64,000 nt of DNA from Bolinopsis microptera. Taxonomy: Eukaryota; Ctenophora; Tentaculata; Lobata; Bolinopsidae. Below the pieces are notes generated by a model that worked only from the letters and a program-made list of their open reading frames with translations, was not told the DNA's origin and ran no database searches. Position numbers and translations under genes: made by a program. The stretch is from NCBI RefSeq assembly GCF_026151205.1, contig NC_087084.1, positions 7,985,394 through 8,049,393 of the forward strand. The letters run 5' to 3'. Shown in pieces: positions 20,968 through 33,929 of this stretch (within the stretch, counting starts at the first letter, position 1; each line of letters starts with the position of its first letter).

Positions 20968-23218
20968 TTAGTGATATCTTACTTCAACAGAATCTTTGAG
21001 TTTATCAAGTAGACTACACATGCGATGATAATCCTCAAGTATCGTACCTTTTTCAGGATACATTATTACTGTGCACTTAACTCGTGCTCGTGACATGGCC
21101 ATATATAAATGTTCTGAATCAAATGACATGGCCATATATAAATGTTCTGAATCAAATGACAACTTTTCAGGCCCTTCAATAAGTGTATCAGCTTCATAAT
21201 CATATAATTGCTGCAGTGTTATAACTGCTGGCCATTCTTGTGAATATGTTGACACCACCCCCCTTGGTGTAATATCTTTTGAAAATAATATCCTTTCCAC
21301 AATGGTTTTAACTAAATTTGTTGTGTCATTTTCACTGAGAGTATAAAGAATACCCACATCATTACCATCTATCATATCATCAAAACATAATTCATGAAAT
21401 TCGTTGTCAAAAATAGAATATATAAGTTCCTCGTTAAACTTTTGCAGAACATGCACGATAGTTTTTGGTCCATGTATGTAGTGCCCGGGGACTTGTAAAA
21501 TTGCGAAATCATTTCTAAATTTTGATACAAGGTTTCCCGGCTCAATGATATGTTCTCGAATTACTGACAATGTTCTCGACAAATCAGAGGTGTTTCTCAA
21601 GTTCTTTGATAAACTTACAGGTTGTGTAGATGATAATTTGTCGTTAAAAAGTGCTGCTAGTCTAGAGGCATGTCCAAACATTTCCTCCTCATCAGCATCA
21701 TAAATAGGGCTTTGTAACGTGTCACATGAGATCCAAACATGACAAGAACATGGCAGTTCTAAAAATGCTCTAAATATCTCATAGATTTTATTGATGTCTT
21801 CTTTTACTCTATTCCACCTGAACAGTCCTTGAATATCGTCGAAAAACACGTGAATTCCTTTTCCTTGAAATAAACGTATTAAGATTATTAACGATGTATT
21901 ATCTATGCCTTCGATATAGTTAGTTTCAGCATTAAAATCCTTAAGCATCATTATGACAACTTGATTGTCATTAAGATAGCCTCTTATTGTACTCCAGAGT
22001 TCATCAGCAGGTTTATCAGCTATTTCTGTTACAAAAATAAAAACGTGCTTAACACCTGCTTTTTCTAACGGCTTATGTAGATGCTCTGGGGATGTCATGA
22101 CTTCATCAGTGTGACACGTTTCACAGAATAAAACAATTATGTTTTCTTCATTTGACAATGCTAGTTGTAGCATCTTAGCTAGTAGTACAACAGTTTTACC
22201 AGCTCCAGCGGGTCCATTGATCCACAAGAACTTCTCATCTGAATTTATCAAATCGTACTGTTGTTTAGTCAAGTTGTCTATTCCTAAAAAGTCCTTGACA
22301 ATCGTGGGTGATGGAATGACGTCAGGGTTATTGCTTCTGAAGGTAAATCTTCCTGAACGCAGTTGCTCGCCGATTTTTACTATATACACTTACCCAAACT
22401 ACATTTGGACTTATCACAAATGGTCTTGTCTGTACACCATATAGCTAATAATAAGTTCCTAACATTTTCATGTTTGGTGCGAAACTCAGGACGCAAAGGC
22501 TCATCCAAGACTAGATCACTTACATTGTCTTTCCACCAATCACTAAAATCTTCTAAATCTTCTTTGAAAATTATTGACGAAAGTTTATCTCTGCTTATCG
22601 GAAATTCTTTCTTGAATGCTCTTTCAAAGTTGGGGTAATATATGGTAAACTGGAGAACTGTTAACCGTTTACAAAATCTCTTAACAAATTGTACCATCTT
22701 GTTCCTCTGGTCCAATGATTTCTGGAAAGTTTTGGCCAACGCTTGCGACTGTTGATTATTGTTACACCCAGGGTCTGATTGATTCCTGATATGACCCATA
22801 TTCTTCACTTCAATAATTACAAAGCAGTTTGGTGCTATAACTACAAAGTCGCACTCGCCTTCTCGGTTAGTTGCTCTCTTCTTACACTCTGTACATTTTC
22901 GTTTAACATGGGTTAAATCTCCCAGATAATATTGGAAATGAGTATATTCAAAACTATGAAGAACAATAAAATCTCCTCCACTCAGTTTCTCTAAAGCTCT
23001 GTATACAATAACCTCAGCCTCATAGTTGAGTTGCTGGTTTCTGTCATTTTCAAAACTACATCCGGGCTTATCTTCAGGGTAAAGGTCTACATACTTTTGT
23101 TGAGGAGCTCTAGGTAACATGATGGGATCTTTGTCTCCATGCCAGTTGAACAGTATGTTTCAAATATCTCATTTCCATTCCGCAGATATTTCTCGTACTG
23201 TGTTTCTTTCTTGGTCAT
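20968..23218 (-). pseudogene. NERD-helicase array copy A (frameshifted)
   Basis: This is the distal copy of the array, about 735 codons if read through its breaks. The nuclease half is in 22380-23120 and the helicase half in 20968-22389. Two frameshifts break it: a 5-bp insertion near 23141 just after the start region, and a 2-bp insertion (TATATA for TATA) near 22381 between the nuclease and helicase halves. A 33-bp tandem duplication (21092-21157) repeats SFDSEHLYMAM next to helicase motif VI. Nuclease residues (ECDFVVI, IIEVK) and Walker A (GPAGAGKT) remain. The N-terminal half is closest to copy C and the middle (ETNYIEGIDNTSLIILI) to copy D. The two halves could still produce separate polypeptides, but a pseudogene is likelier. 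Confidence 0.85.
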
Positions 23219-26109
23219 AGCAATCGTTACTGTAGTGCAAACGTTTAGTACTTTAGTCTTAATTAACCTTGTCAGCTAAACAAATTAAGAATAATACGGA
23301 GGTTCTGATGCTAGGAGTTATCACCCATCAAGTATCAGTACTTAGGGTTTTAGCGAAAAATATATTTATATACAGGGCCCAGGGGGGGGGGGGGGCCAAA
23401 CTCAGTACCCATACGTTGGGTCTTATACCACCGCCGTGTTTTATATTTGAGAGTTGTTGCTTTGCAGATGGCATACTTTACCTACTTGTTTGAGGATTCC
23501 GTCACCAAAATTTGAAATTTCGATTTTTGGGGCCCACACCCAATCAGCATTGAATTGCTTATACTCGTGTTTGTGAACATGTCAGAGACTCTGTTGTAAC
23601 ATAATATTGCAATAGGTCATTTAATCCGGAATATGATCTGAAAAGATGGTGCGAAACGGATTTAAAATGACAAAGTTATCAAGCAATTTTTTTATCTAGT
23701 TAGCAAAATTGATTGGGTAATCAGTGATTACCTAATTACGACACCGTAATTGGGCTCTCTGCACGATTCCCATAATGCGGATCTAGCCTCAACCTAATCA
23801 CCTGATCAAGTGATCACATCTGAGAAGCTAGAACTCTCATTTTTTCAGGACAATTTTAATTTAAATGACCAAACACCATTCAATAATATTTGGCTCGATC
23901 CGACTATCCAAACTATCAAATAAATGCGAAAATGAATCTTCATTTGGAAAAATTAACACGAATATTTTTCGATTTGACAAATTCCTCGAACCAGTGGTGG
24001 TAGTAAGTCATACCGGAAAGAATTATTTCAATTGGGGACTCAATGACTGAGCTATTAAGGCCAACGTATGGGTACTGACTTTTGCCCCCCGGCTCCCTTC
24101 CCTGTACATTTTAAAAAATACCTTAATCAACATAGTTATTAATAACTACGACTTAGTTATTACTAACTTTACAACGCAAGATAATGAAATAACACGAAGA
24201 ATTATACCTCACGAAACACAGAAAGCACAAAGAGAAATGACAGAAAAGTTACACTCACTAATTATAACACGGCTCATCTCCCGGTATTACATAATTCACA
24301 TTCCAGAACAACAGAACTACTCTTCTTAGATCATGGTACTGGAATGTGCGTGTGTAGTGTACGCTTGTGAGTCGTGCGTTCAAGCAAACGAGATTTTACG
24401 ACAAACAAGCGCTCTGGTGGGCTAGGGGTAGCGTGCATGTGCCGTATAGGATATGGCCTGTCAACTGGGAAAAACATTTTTCGTCCTCGGACCCCCAACC
24501 CCCCCCCCACCTTCATAATATTGTAATAATTTAATTATTTAGTACTGATGTTATAGTGACGTATTTAAGTTGTAATGACATTCTAACTCGATATACGGAA
24601 CCGACTGGACTGGGATTTGGGCTCCCAGACCGGTAACTGCCGGATATCAATCTTTTTCCCGGTAAACCGGATCTTAACTCTAAGTTCAACCGAATTGAGT
24701 TTAAATGTCTAATGTTGTAGTAGTAATGGTGTGCAATAAATACAAATTAAAAAAACTTTAAAAGCATTTTAGTTAACTTAGATCTGCGATAAAGTTATCA
24801 TTAACTTTACAACGTAAGATAATCAAGTAACACGAAGAAATATACCTCACGAAGCACAGAGAGCACAAAGAGAAATGACAGAAAAGTTACACTCACTAAT
24901 TATAACACGGCTCATCTCCAGGTATTACATAATTCACATTCCAGAACAACAAGAGAATTACTCTTATTATATCATGGTACTTGAAATTTGAATGTGTGTT
25001 TGTGACGTGTATGATCGTGAGTCAAGTGTGTGCGTCATGTGTGTGTGTGCACGAAACTAAGCCGAAATGTTTTACAGAACCTTTCATGTAATCCAATAAT
25101 AACGGTCATAACACAAGGCATAATATCTTGCTAATAATTCAAAACGAACGGGGCTCAACCAAAGGAATATAACAACAATATAAATATACATGTTATGGGA
25201 CCAAAATTATAGTGTCCATTAAAGAATTAAGGCCACAGAGGCCAGAGGGGGGGGGGGGGGGGTCAATTTTGATATTTTGGGATATGTTGTAGAGCTCGGC
25301 ATACATTTTCTAATGCTTTTGTTCTTATCGAAAGAGAACTAGTTTCCGTTTTTAAAATAAAAACTTCAATGAATGCATACTGACAAAAAGGGAACTAGAA
25401 CGAACACCGATGGGACATTAAGACAACATTAAGACAATAATAAGACAACAATAAGACAACATTAAGACAACAATAACTATAAGACAACATTAAGACAACG
25501 TTAACGCAACAAACACCAATAAGACAACAAACGATAAGACAACATTAAGACAACATTAAGGCAACATTAAGGCAACATTAAAGCTTTAAAGCAAAAATAT
25601 TGTTCTTGGACCCCACCCCCCCCCCCCCCCCCCCCCCCCTTCATAATGGGAGATGAACAACAACAGAACTACACTTCTTAGATCATGGTATTGCAGTGCT
25701 CGTGTATAATCTCTGGACGGTTTGAAATTTTCAGTTGATTTCTGGCAACTTTTAAACCGGACCAGGGCTTAAACCGGATTAAGTTTTAGACGGATATTTA
25801 ATTTTAGATGTTGTAAAGTGAAAAATATAAACCAGTTATTACACGTCATGATAACTTAATAAAACAGTTATAATGCAATTTTTACATATTATATATGATA
25901 AATATTCTGTTAAACTGACAAGGTCACTGCAACTGTGTTCCGGCTCAATCATATCATCAACTACAAGCGAAGATAAAGTAATACAACATCAGGCTTTATC
26001 AAGTTTATACTTTTCAAATTATACCGATGTTTATTCACGAGATATTTAAATCCCTAATTAATAAAGTAATCTGGTTCAGTTAATTAATTGCATTTTAAAG
26101 TTTGAAGTG
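23219..26109. other. Array spacer between copies A and B
   Basis: It contains the 5' flank of copy A and decayed spacer repeats. The recurring 5'-flank block (ACACGAAGAAATATACCTCAC and CACAAAGAGAAATGACAG, leading to CGGTATTACATAATTCAC) occurs at about 24170-24330 and again at about 24830-24985. G or C runs of 13-27 bases lie near 23380, 25242-25262 and 25613-25639. No independent gene is recognised. Confidence 0.5.
25417..25585 (+). repeat. Short tandem repeat of TAAGACAACAT-like units
   Basis: Imperfect 10-11-bp units (TAAGACAACAT, TAAGACAATAA, TAAGGCAACAT) repeat about 14 times with small variations. It lies in the spacer between array copies A and B, and I do not see it in the other spacers. 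Confidence 0.8.
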
Positions 26110-28314
26110 TTAATGATATCTTACTTCAACAGAATCTTTGAGTTTATCAAGTAGACTACACATGCGATGATAATCATCAAGTATAGTACCTTTCAAATTA
26201 GGAAACATTATTACTGTGCACTTAACTCGTGCTCGTGACATGGCAAGATATAAAAGTTCTGAAGCGACAGATAAAAGTGTCTCAGTTTCACTTGAATTAA
26301 ATAACTGTTGCAAAAATATAACTGCTGCAGGCAATTCTTTTGAATATGTTGACAGCACAAACCATGGTGTAACATCGCGATCGTTTGAAAATAATATCCC
26401 ATCCACAATGGTTTTAACTAAATTGTCTTTGCCATTACCCTCAAGATTGTAAAGAATACCCACATCATTACTATCTATCATATCATCAAAACATAATTCT
26501 TTAAATTCCTTGTCAAAAATAGAATATATAAGTTCCTCGTTATACTTTTGCAGAACATGCACGACAGTTTTTGGTCCATGTATGTAGTGCCCGGGGGCTT
26601 GTAAAATGGCGAAATCCTTTCTAAATGTTGAAACTATGTTTCCCGGCTCAATGATATGTTCTCGAATGACTGACAATGTTCTCGCCAAATCAGAGGTGTT
26701 TCTCAAGTTCTTTGATAGACTTACAAGCTGTGTAGATGATAATTCGTAGTTAAAAAGTCTGGTTAGTCTACAGTCATTTCCGAACCTTTCCTCCTCATCA
26801 GTGATATAAAGAGGACTTTGTAACGTGTCACATGAGATCCAAACGAGACAAGAACATGACAGTTCGAACAATGTTTTGAGTAATTCATAGTATTTATTTG
26901 TGCCTTCTTTTACATTATCCCAACTGAACGTTCCTTGAATATCGTCGAAAAACAAGTGAATTCCTCTTCCTTAAAATAAACGTATAAAGTACGTTAGCGA
27001 TGGATTATTGATATTGTTGATACCCCCAGTTTTAGCATTTGAATCGCTGACCATTATTATGACAACTTGATTGTCATGAAGATAGTCTCTTGTTCTACAA
27101 TAGACTTCATCAGCAGTGTTATAGAATATTTCTCTACCAAAAATAAAAATGTGCTTAACACCTGCTTTTTCTAGCGGTTTATGTAGATGCTCTGGGGATA
27201 TCATGGCGTCACCAATGTTACACGTTTCACAGAATAACACAATTTTGTTGTCTTCACTTGACAATGCTAGTTGTAGTATCTTAGCTAGTAGTACAACAGT
27301 TTTACCAGCTCCAGCGGGTCCATTGATCCACAAGAACTTCTCATTTGAATGTATCAAATCGAACTGTTGTTTAGTCAAGTTGTCTATTCCTAAAAAGTCC
27401 TTGACAATTGTGGGTGATGGAGTAACTTGAGGGTTATTGATTCTGAAGGTAAATTTTCCTGAACGCAGTTGTTTGTTGATATTCACTACACGCTTACCCA
27501 AACTACATTTGGACTTATCACAAATGGTCTTGTCTGTACACCATATAGCTAATAATAAGTTCCTAACATCTTCATGTTTGGTGCGAAACTCAGGATGTAA
27601 AGGCTCATCCAAGACTAGATCACTTACATTGTCTGTCCACCAATCACTAAAATCGTCCAAATCTTCTTTGAAAATTATTGATGAAAGTTGATCCCTGCTT
27701 AGCGGAAATTCTTTCTTGAATGCTTTTTGAAAGTTGGGGTAAACGGTAAACTGGAGTACTGTTAACCGTTTACAAAATCTCTTAATAAATTGTAGCATCT
27801 TGTTCCTCTGGTCCAGTGATTTCTGGAAAGTTTTGCACAACGCTTGCGACTGTTGATTTTTGTTACACCCAGGGTCTGATTGATTCCCGATATGACCCAT
27901 ATTCTTCACTTCAATAATTACAAAGTAGTTTGGTGAAATCACTACAAAGTCGCACTCGCCCTCCCTGTTAGTTGCTCTCTGCTTACACTCTGTACATTTT
28001 CGTTTAACATGGGTTAAATTTCCCAGATAATATTGGAAATGAGTATATTCAAAACTATGAAGAACAATAAAATCTCCTTCACTCAGTTTCTCTAAAGCTC
28101 TGTATACAATAACCTCAGCCTCGTAGTTGAGTTGCTGGTTTCTGTCGTTTTCAAAACTACATCCGGGCTGATCTTCAGGGTAAAGGTCTACATACTTTTG
28201 TTGAGGAGCTCTGGGTAACATGATGGGATGTTTGTCTCCAGTTGAACAGTAGGTTTCAAATATATCATTTCCATTCCGCAGGTATTTCTCGTACTGTGTT
28301 TCTTTCTTGGTCAT
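26110..28314 (-). pseudogene. NERD-helicase array copy B (single nonsense mutation)
   Basis: Otherwise full length, this copy is cut by one stop: the Gln codon of the conserved IRLFQGKG block just before Walker B is TAA instead of CAA, at about 26956-26958. The nuclease half (26959-28314) and the helicase C-terminal half (26110-26955) are each intact. Two conservative changes follow the stop (QGKG to stop-GRG, HVFFDD to HLFFDD). The last cysteine of the CSLGKC cluster is Arg. It is closest to copy F (VNINxQLRSGKFTFRI, HVLQKYNEELIYSIFDKEFK). The start is the ATG shared by all copies (MTKKETQYEKYL). A TATA box lies 145 bp upstream. Confidence 0.88.
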
Positions 28315-28456
28315 AGCAATCTTCACTGTAGTGCAAATGTTTTGTACTTTAGTATAAATTAACCTTGTCAGCTAAAGAAATATAAAACAATACCGAGGTT
28401 CTGACGCTAGGAGTTATCACCCATCAAGTATCAGTACTTGGGGTTTTAGCGGAACT

Positions 28457-28465
28457 ATTTTTATA
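28457..28465 (-). promoter_or_regulatory. TATA box of copy B (TATAAAAAT)
   Basis: On the minus strand CTTTATAAAAATAG lies about 145 bp upstream of the shared ATG. Copy F has the identical element at the same distance (51921-51929). Copies C and D read TATCAAAAA there, copy E has lost it, and copy G has a different upstream region. Confidence 0.6.
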
Positions 28466-28633
28466 AAGATACAACCTGGTAGTAAGAGGAGTCCCGGATT
28501 TGCCCCTTGCTAAACTCCTTCTCACTTTCTTAGTAGAAAAGCAGCAGTCACCACTTATATTATTGAGGTGACAACCAGCCCCCTTTAATGACAGGTACAG
28601 AAAGTGGAATTTAAGATGCAGAGTGATAACGAG

Positions 28634-28946
28634 TCGTGGCGTAACGTTGTCTGTTGGCGCCCTCCCGCTGAAAAAGCGCCCCCAAGTTGGCGCCCCCTCC
28701 CCTTTTGGTGCCCCTCCCTAAAATTGAATAAATTAAGTGATTTTAGAGCATACGCCGGTAAAATCTCTAAAAAAGTGTGCATCTAGAGTAAAATGCGCAG
28801 TTTTGCTAGTACTTTAGTTAAGTTTACGAAATTGTCCCACATTCAAACAACGATTTGGCGCCCCCCCCCCCCCCCCCCCAAGACGGCGCCCCCCCCCCCC
28901 CTCTCCCCGCACAGCGGGATCAGCGGGGCCCTTCGTTACGCCACTG
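28634..28946. mobile_element. Second hAT-type MITE, older copy
   Basis: It shares the GTGGCGTAACG start, the GGCGCCCCCTCCCCTTTTGG block and the CGTTACGCCACTG end with the element at 4871-5160. The first bases of the left terminus have mutated, and the 8-bp duplication is no longer clear (left ATAACGAG, right AATTAAAG). It interrupts a spacer sequence that is unbroken in other array units (GCAGAGTGATGAAGACACG). Long C runs inside it make its exact length uncertain. Confidence 0.85.
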
Positions 28947-30828
28947 AATTAAAGACACGTACAAATAAAGACAAATGTTGAAATACCTTAAGTAACATAA
29001 TATATCTTAATAACTACGACTAAGTTATCACTAACTTTGCAACGTAAGATAATCAAATAACACGAAGAAATAAACCTCACGAAACACAGAGAGCACAAAG
29101 AGAAATGACAGAAAAGTTACACTCGCTAATTATAACACGGTCCATCTCCCGGTATTACATAATTCACATTCCAGAACAACAACACACAACAGAACTACTC
29201 TTCTTAGATCATGGTACTTGAAATTTGAATTTATGTGTGTGATGTGTATGCTCGTAAGTCGTGAGTGTGCGTGCACGAAACTAAGCCGAAACGTTTCACA
29301 GAACCTTCCATGTAATCCAATAATAACGGTCATAACGCAAGGTATAATATCTTGCTAATAATTCAAAACTAACGGGGCTCAACCAAAGGAATATAACTAC
29401 AGTATAGTTATACATGTTATAGGACCAACATTCAAGTGTCCATTAAAGAAGGCCACAGAGAGAGGGGGGGGGGGGGGGGCGAGGTCAATTTTGACATTTT
29501 GGGATATGTTGTAGAGCTTGGCATAAATTTTCTAATGCTTTTGTTCTTATCGAAAAAGAAGAAGTTTCCGTTTCTAAAATTAAGGTTTACATTTAATTTT
29601 ATTGTAAATGAAAACTTCGAATGAAATTTTGTTTGAAAGATCTTCTTTTACAGTTGTAAAGTTAAGACCTTGTTACTTAGGTCACGTGTTCTTCAAGTCT
29701 TGTAGAGATGAAAATGATAATATAGATAGCAGGAACCCGTATAATATAACCCTAAACGGTGTCAAGACTCAAGAGACTAAAATGATTATTACCTATTTAA
29801 TTGGCGTTTTTGACACCACTTGCGGGTCCAAATTTTGGGCTCTAAAATCATTATTCCTTGGCCAATTTTTTATTTGTTCATGCTGATTTGTAGGCCATTA
29901 AAGTATTTGACCCAGTCAAAAAAGTTTCAGTTGTATATCTTTTACGGTTTTTGCAGAAAGTCACGTTAAAGTTGATGCCGTGGTGTCAGTAAAATGGCAC
30001 AGATATATATATATATATATATATCGTCTCGCTTTATATATAGTAAGATAACAGATATGTGGGCGTGGGATGACCGATTGACTGCTATAGAAAATCTTGA
30101 CTTTAGATTTGAGCAACAAAATATTAAGAATCTGTAATTTACGAGCTTAAAAGGTTAATTGATTAAAGGGTCAACTGTTAACGTCAATTTCACAACAAAC
30201 TAGGCGCTCTGGTGAGCTAGGCGTTGAGGGTAGGCGCCGGGTAGGACAAAGCCTGCCTACTGACAAAAATATTTATTGTTCTCGAACCCCCCCTCCCCCT
30301 CATAATGGGAGATGAACAACAACACTACTCTTCTTAGATCATGGTATTGCAGTGCTCGTGTATGATCTCTGGACGGTTTGATATTTCCGGTTGATTTCCG
30401 GCAGCTTTTACACCGGACCAGGGCTGAAACCGGATTTAGCCGGATATTTAATTTTAGATGTTGTAAAGTGATAATTATAAAGCAGTTGGTACACATAATA
30501 ACTTATTAAAACAGTTATAATGCAATTTTTACACATAATAATAATTTTGTTAAACTAACAAGGTCACTACTACATAATACAACTGGTTGACAAAGTTTTA
30601 AAATTAATTTGATAGAATCGTCTAAAATATCATGCTTATATAAAATCACATACATTTACTATTATTAGAATTATCATCAATTACAAACAAATATAAAGCA
30701 GTACAACTTCAGGCTGTACACTTTTCAAATTTATCATGACGTGATGATGTTTATTCACAAAATATTTGGATTATGAATTATAAATTAATCTGGTTCAGTT
30801 AATAAATTGTATTTTAAAGTTTGAAGTG
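28947..30828. other. Array spacer between copies B and C
   Basis: The 5'-flank block of copy B is at 29035-29220. A G run lies near 29465. The right half (GGGCGTGGGATGACC, then ACAAACTAGGCGCTCTGG and GCCGGGTAGGACAAAGCC) is shared with the spacer at about 38800-39010. A short (AT)n tract lies at 30004-30024. The poly(A) signal of copy C (AATAAA on minus) is at 30750-30755. No gene is recognised. Confidence 0.5.
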
Positions 30829-33081
30829 TTAATGACATCTTACTTCAGCAAAATCTTTGAGCTTATTAAGTAGACTTTTCATGCGATGATAATCCTCACG
30901 TATATTACCTTTTTCAGGAAACATAATTACTGTGCACTTACCTCTTGCTCGTGACATGGCAAGATATAAATGTTCTGTATCGATTGAAAACTCTTTACTT
31001 TTATTTTGAAAATCAAGTGTATGATCAACTAACATCTGCAATGCTATAACTGCAGGCCATTCTTGTGAATATGTCGATAACACCATCCTTGGTGTAATAT
31101 CTTTTGAAAATAATATCCCATCCACAATGGCTTTAACTAAATTTCCTGTTTCCTTATTACAAAGAGTATAAAGAATACCTACATCATTATCATCTATCAT
31201 ATCATCAAAACATAATTCATTAAATTCTTTGTCAAAAATAGAATATATAAGTTTCTCATTAAACTTCTGCAGAACATGTACGATAATTTTTGGTCCATGT
31301 ATGTAGTGTCCATGGGTTTGTATAATTGCGAAATCATTTCTAAACGTTGATACAATGTGTCCCGGCTCAATGATATGTTCTCGAATGACTGACAATATTA
31401 TCGACAAATCAGAGGTATTTCTCAAGTTCTTTGAAAGACTTACAAGCTGTGTAGATGATAATTCGTCGCTAAAAAGTCTTGCTAGTCTAGAGTCATGTCC
31501 GAACTTACCTTCCTCATCAGATATATAAATATGACTTTGTAACGTGTCACATGAGATCCAAACGTGACAAGAACATGACAGTTCTAACAATGCTTTAAAT
31601 GTCTCATAGTCTTTAATTTCGTTCGCTATGTCCCACCTGAACGTTCCTTGAATATCGTCAAAAAACACGTGAATTCCTTTTCCTTGAAATAAGCGTATAA
31701 AGGATATTAGCGGCTCATTATCCATACTTTTGATCCTCCCTGTTTTAGCATCACACGCACTTAGATTTATTATGACAACCTGATTGTCATTAAGATAGTC
31801 TCTTATTCTACGATAGAATTCATAACCAGGTTCATCAATCATTTCTCTATCGAGGGTATATAGATAGCTTTCAGAGAAGGGTTTGTTCCACATTAATTCT
31901 GTAGCAACAGCAAAAACGTGCTTAACACCTGCTTTTTCTAGCGGCTTATGTAGATGCTCTGGGGATGTCATGACTTCATCAGTGTCACAAATTTCACAGA
32001 ATAGCACTATTTTGTTGTCCTCACTTGACAATGCTAGTTGTAGTATCTTGGCTAGTAGTACAACAGTTTTACCGGCTCCAGCGGGTCCATTGATCCACAA
32101 GAACTTCTCATTTGAATTTATCACGTCGTACTGTTGTTTAGTCAAGTTGTCTATTCCTAAAAAGTCCTTGACTATCTTGGGTGATGGAATGACTTCAGGG
32201 TTATTGCTCCTGAAGGTAAATCTTCCTGAACGCAGTTGCTCGCCAATTTTTACTATACACTTACCCAAACTACATTTGGACTTATCACAAATGGTCTTGT
32301 CTGTACACCATATAGCTAATAATAAGTTCCTAACATCTTCATGTTTGGTGCGAAACTCAGGACGCAAAGGCTCATCCAAGACTAGATCACTTACATTGTC
32401 TTTCCACCAATCACTAAAATCTTCTAAATCTTCTTTGAAAATTATTGACGAAAGTTTATCTCTGCTTATCGGAAATTCTTTCTTGAATGCTCTTTCAAAG
32501 TTGGGGTAAATGGTAAACTGGAGAACTGTTAACCGTTTACAAAATCTCTTAACAAATTGTACCATCTTGTTCCTCTGGTCCAATGATTTCTGGAAAGTTT
32601 TGGCCAACGCTTGCGAATGTTGATTATTGTTACACCCAGGGTCTGATTGATTCCTGATATGACCCATATTCTTCACTTCAATAATTACAAAGCAATTTGG
32701 TGCTATCACTACAAAGTCGCACTCGCCTTCTCGGTTAGTTGCTCTCTTCTTACACTCTGTACATTTTCGTTTAACATGGGTTAAATCTCCCAGATAATAT
32801 TGGAAATGAGTATATTCAAAACTATGAAGAACAATATAATCTCCACCACTCAGTTTCTCCAAAGCTCTGTATACAATAACCTCAGCCTCGTAGTTGAGTT
32901 GCTGATTTCTGTCGTTTTCAAAACTACATCCGGGCTGATCTCCAGGGTAAAGGTCTACATACTTTTGTTGAGGAGCTCTGGGTAACATGATGGGATGTTT
33001 GGCTCCAGTTGAACAGTAGGTTTTAAATATCTCATTTCCATTCTGCAGGTATTTCTCGTACTGTGTTTCATTCCTGGTCAT
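30829..33081 (-). CDS. NERD-helicase array copy C, intact nuclease-helicase protein
   Basis: An intronless frame of 750 aa from the ATG shared by all copies (33081); an in-frame ATG at 33105 would add 8 residues. The nuclease domain (about residues 60-190) has NYEAEVIVYRALEKL, the acid in GECDFVVI and the IIEVK pair, as in NERD and other PD-(D/E)XK nucleases. A CTEC pair and a four-cysteine cluster (CTDKTICDKSKCSLGKC) could bind metal. The helicase part has Walker A GPAGAGKT, Walker B FFDDIQ, a CDTLQS motif III, LSKNLRN and LAMSRARGK (motif VI). Unique to this copy is an extra loop (LYTLDREMIDEPG) between Walker A and B. The likely role is a nuclease-helicase acting on foreign or damaged nucleic acid; this is inference from domains. 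Confidence 0.9.
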   Translation of the reverse strand: MTRNETQYEKYLQNGNEIFKTYCSTGAKHPIMLPRAPQQKYVDLYPGDQPGCSFENDRNQQLNYEAEVIVYRALEKLSGGDYIVLHSFEYTHFQYYLGDLTHVKRKCTECKKRATNREGECDFVVIAPNCFVIIEVKNMGHIRNQSDPGCNNNQHSQALAKTFQKSLDQRNKMVQFVKRFCKRLTVLQFTIYPNFERAFKKEFPISRDKLSSIIFKEDLEDFSDWWKDNVSDLVLDEPLRPEFRTKHEDVRNLLLAIWCTDKTICDKSKCSLGKCIVKIGEQLRSGRFTFRSNNPEVIPSPKIVKDFLGIDNLTKQQYDVINSNEKFLWINGPAGAGKTVVLLAKILQLALSSEDNKIVLFCEICDTDEVMTSPEHLHKPLEKAGVKHVFAVATELMWNKPFSESYLYTLDREMIDEPGYEFYRRIRDYLNDNQVVIINLSACDAKTGRIKSMDNEPLISFIRLFQGKGIHVFFDDIQGTFRWDIANEIKDYETFKALLELSCSCHVWISCDTLQSHIYISDEEGKFGHDSRLARLFSDELSSTQLVSLSKNLRNTSDLSIILSVIREHIIEPGHIVSTFRNDFAIIQTHGHYIHGPKIIVHVLQKFNEKLIYSIFDKEFNELCFDDMIDDNDVGILYTLCNKETGNLVKAIVDGILFSKDITPRMVLSTYSQEWPAVIALQMLVDHTLDFQNKSKEFSIDTEHLYLAMSRARGKCTVIMFPEKGNIREDYHRMKSLLNKLKDFAEVRCH

Positions 33082-33929
33082 AGCAATCCTCACTGTAGTG
33101 CACATGTTAAGTACTTTAGTCACAATTAACCTTGTCAGCTAAACAAATGTAAAATAATACTGAGGCCCTGACACTACTAGAGCTATCACCCATCAAGTAT
33201 CAGTAAATAGAGTTTTAGCGGAACTCTTTTTGATACAACCTGGTCGTGAAAGGACTCCCGGATTTACCACTTGCCAAACTCTGTCACTGTCTTAGGGGTC
33301 ACCACTTATTGATAGGTACAGAAAATGGAACTTAAGGTCCAAAGTGAAAAAGAAACGGACAAATAAAAAGACAACTTTAAAAATATCTTTATTAACGTAG
33401 ATCTTTATAACTACGACTAAGTTATCACTAACTTTACAACGTAAGATAATCAAATAACACGAAGAAATATACCTCACGAAACACAGAGAGCACAAAGAGA
33501 AATGACAGAAAATGTACACTCAGTAATTGAAACTAGAGGATGCTGCTAGCTTGACAGGTGTTGACAACATCAGCCGAGATGCAGTACGACAGTTAGCTCT
33601 GAACCGAGTGGAATGGAAGAACCTGTTTCGCCGTAAAAGGGATGTGCAGAGTTAGAGTTTTAGCCCAAACTACATTTTTATATCACTAACTTAACAACGT
33701 TAGATATTGAAATCGTCACAATATAGCGACTTGAATCGCTAGGTAGCCGACATTGTCGCACATATATCGCTATTATATGTTGCTGTTACACTATCGCAGT
33801 ACAACCACACGAAGAATTTTACCTCTCGAAACACAGAGAGCACAAAGAGAAATGACAGAAAAGTTACACTCACTCATTGTAACACGGCTCATGTCCCGGT
33901 ATAACATAATTCACATTCCAGCTTTCCAG
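33082..33929. other. 5' flank of copy C and spacer
   Basis: It contains the shared array 5'-flank block at about 33415-33515 and a second partial copy at about 33800-33920. Between them (33533-33655) is a short sequence that translates as GVDNISRDAVRQLALNRVEW followed by KNLFRRKRD, resembling the extreme C-terminus of an RTE-like LINE. It recurs at 37593-37715. Copy C has TATC in place of the TATA found in copies B and F. Confidence 0.45.

Noticed and set aside
29608-29886. 92-codon plus-strand frame in the B-C spacer
   Set aside because: The homologous spacer near 38650 does not keep the frame, so it is not under coding constraint.
31883-32509. 208-codon plus-strand frame opposite copy C (and similar frames opposite other copies, e.g. 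40591-41097, 55010-55549)
   Set aside because: Antisense shadow of the nuclease-helicase coding sequence; it recurs only because the sense strand is conserved.
33292-33519. Minus-strand peptide frame (CHFSLCSLCFVRYISSCYL) recurring in the array 5' flanks
   Set aside because: The sequence is conserved because the flank is duplicated; frame length and ends differ between copies, so a conserved peptide is not supported.
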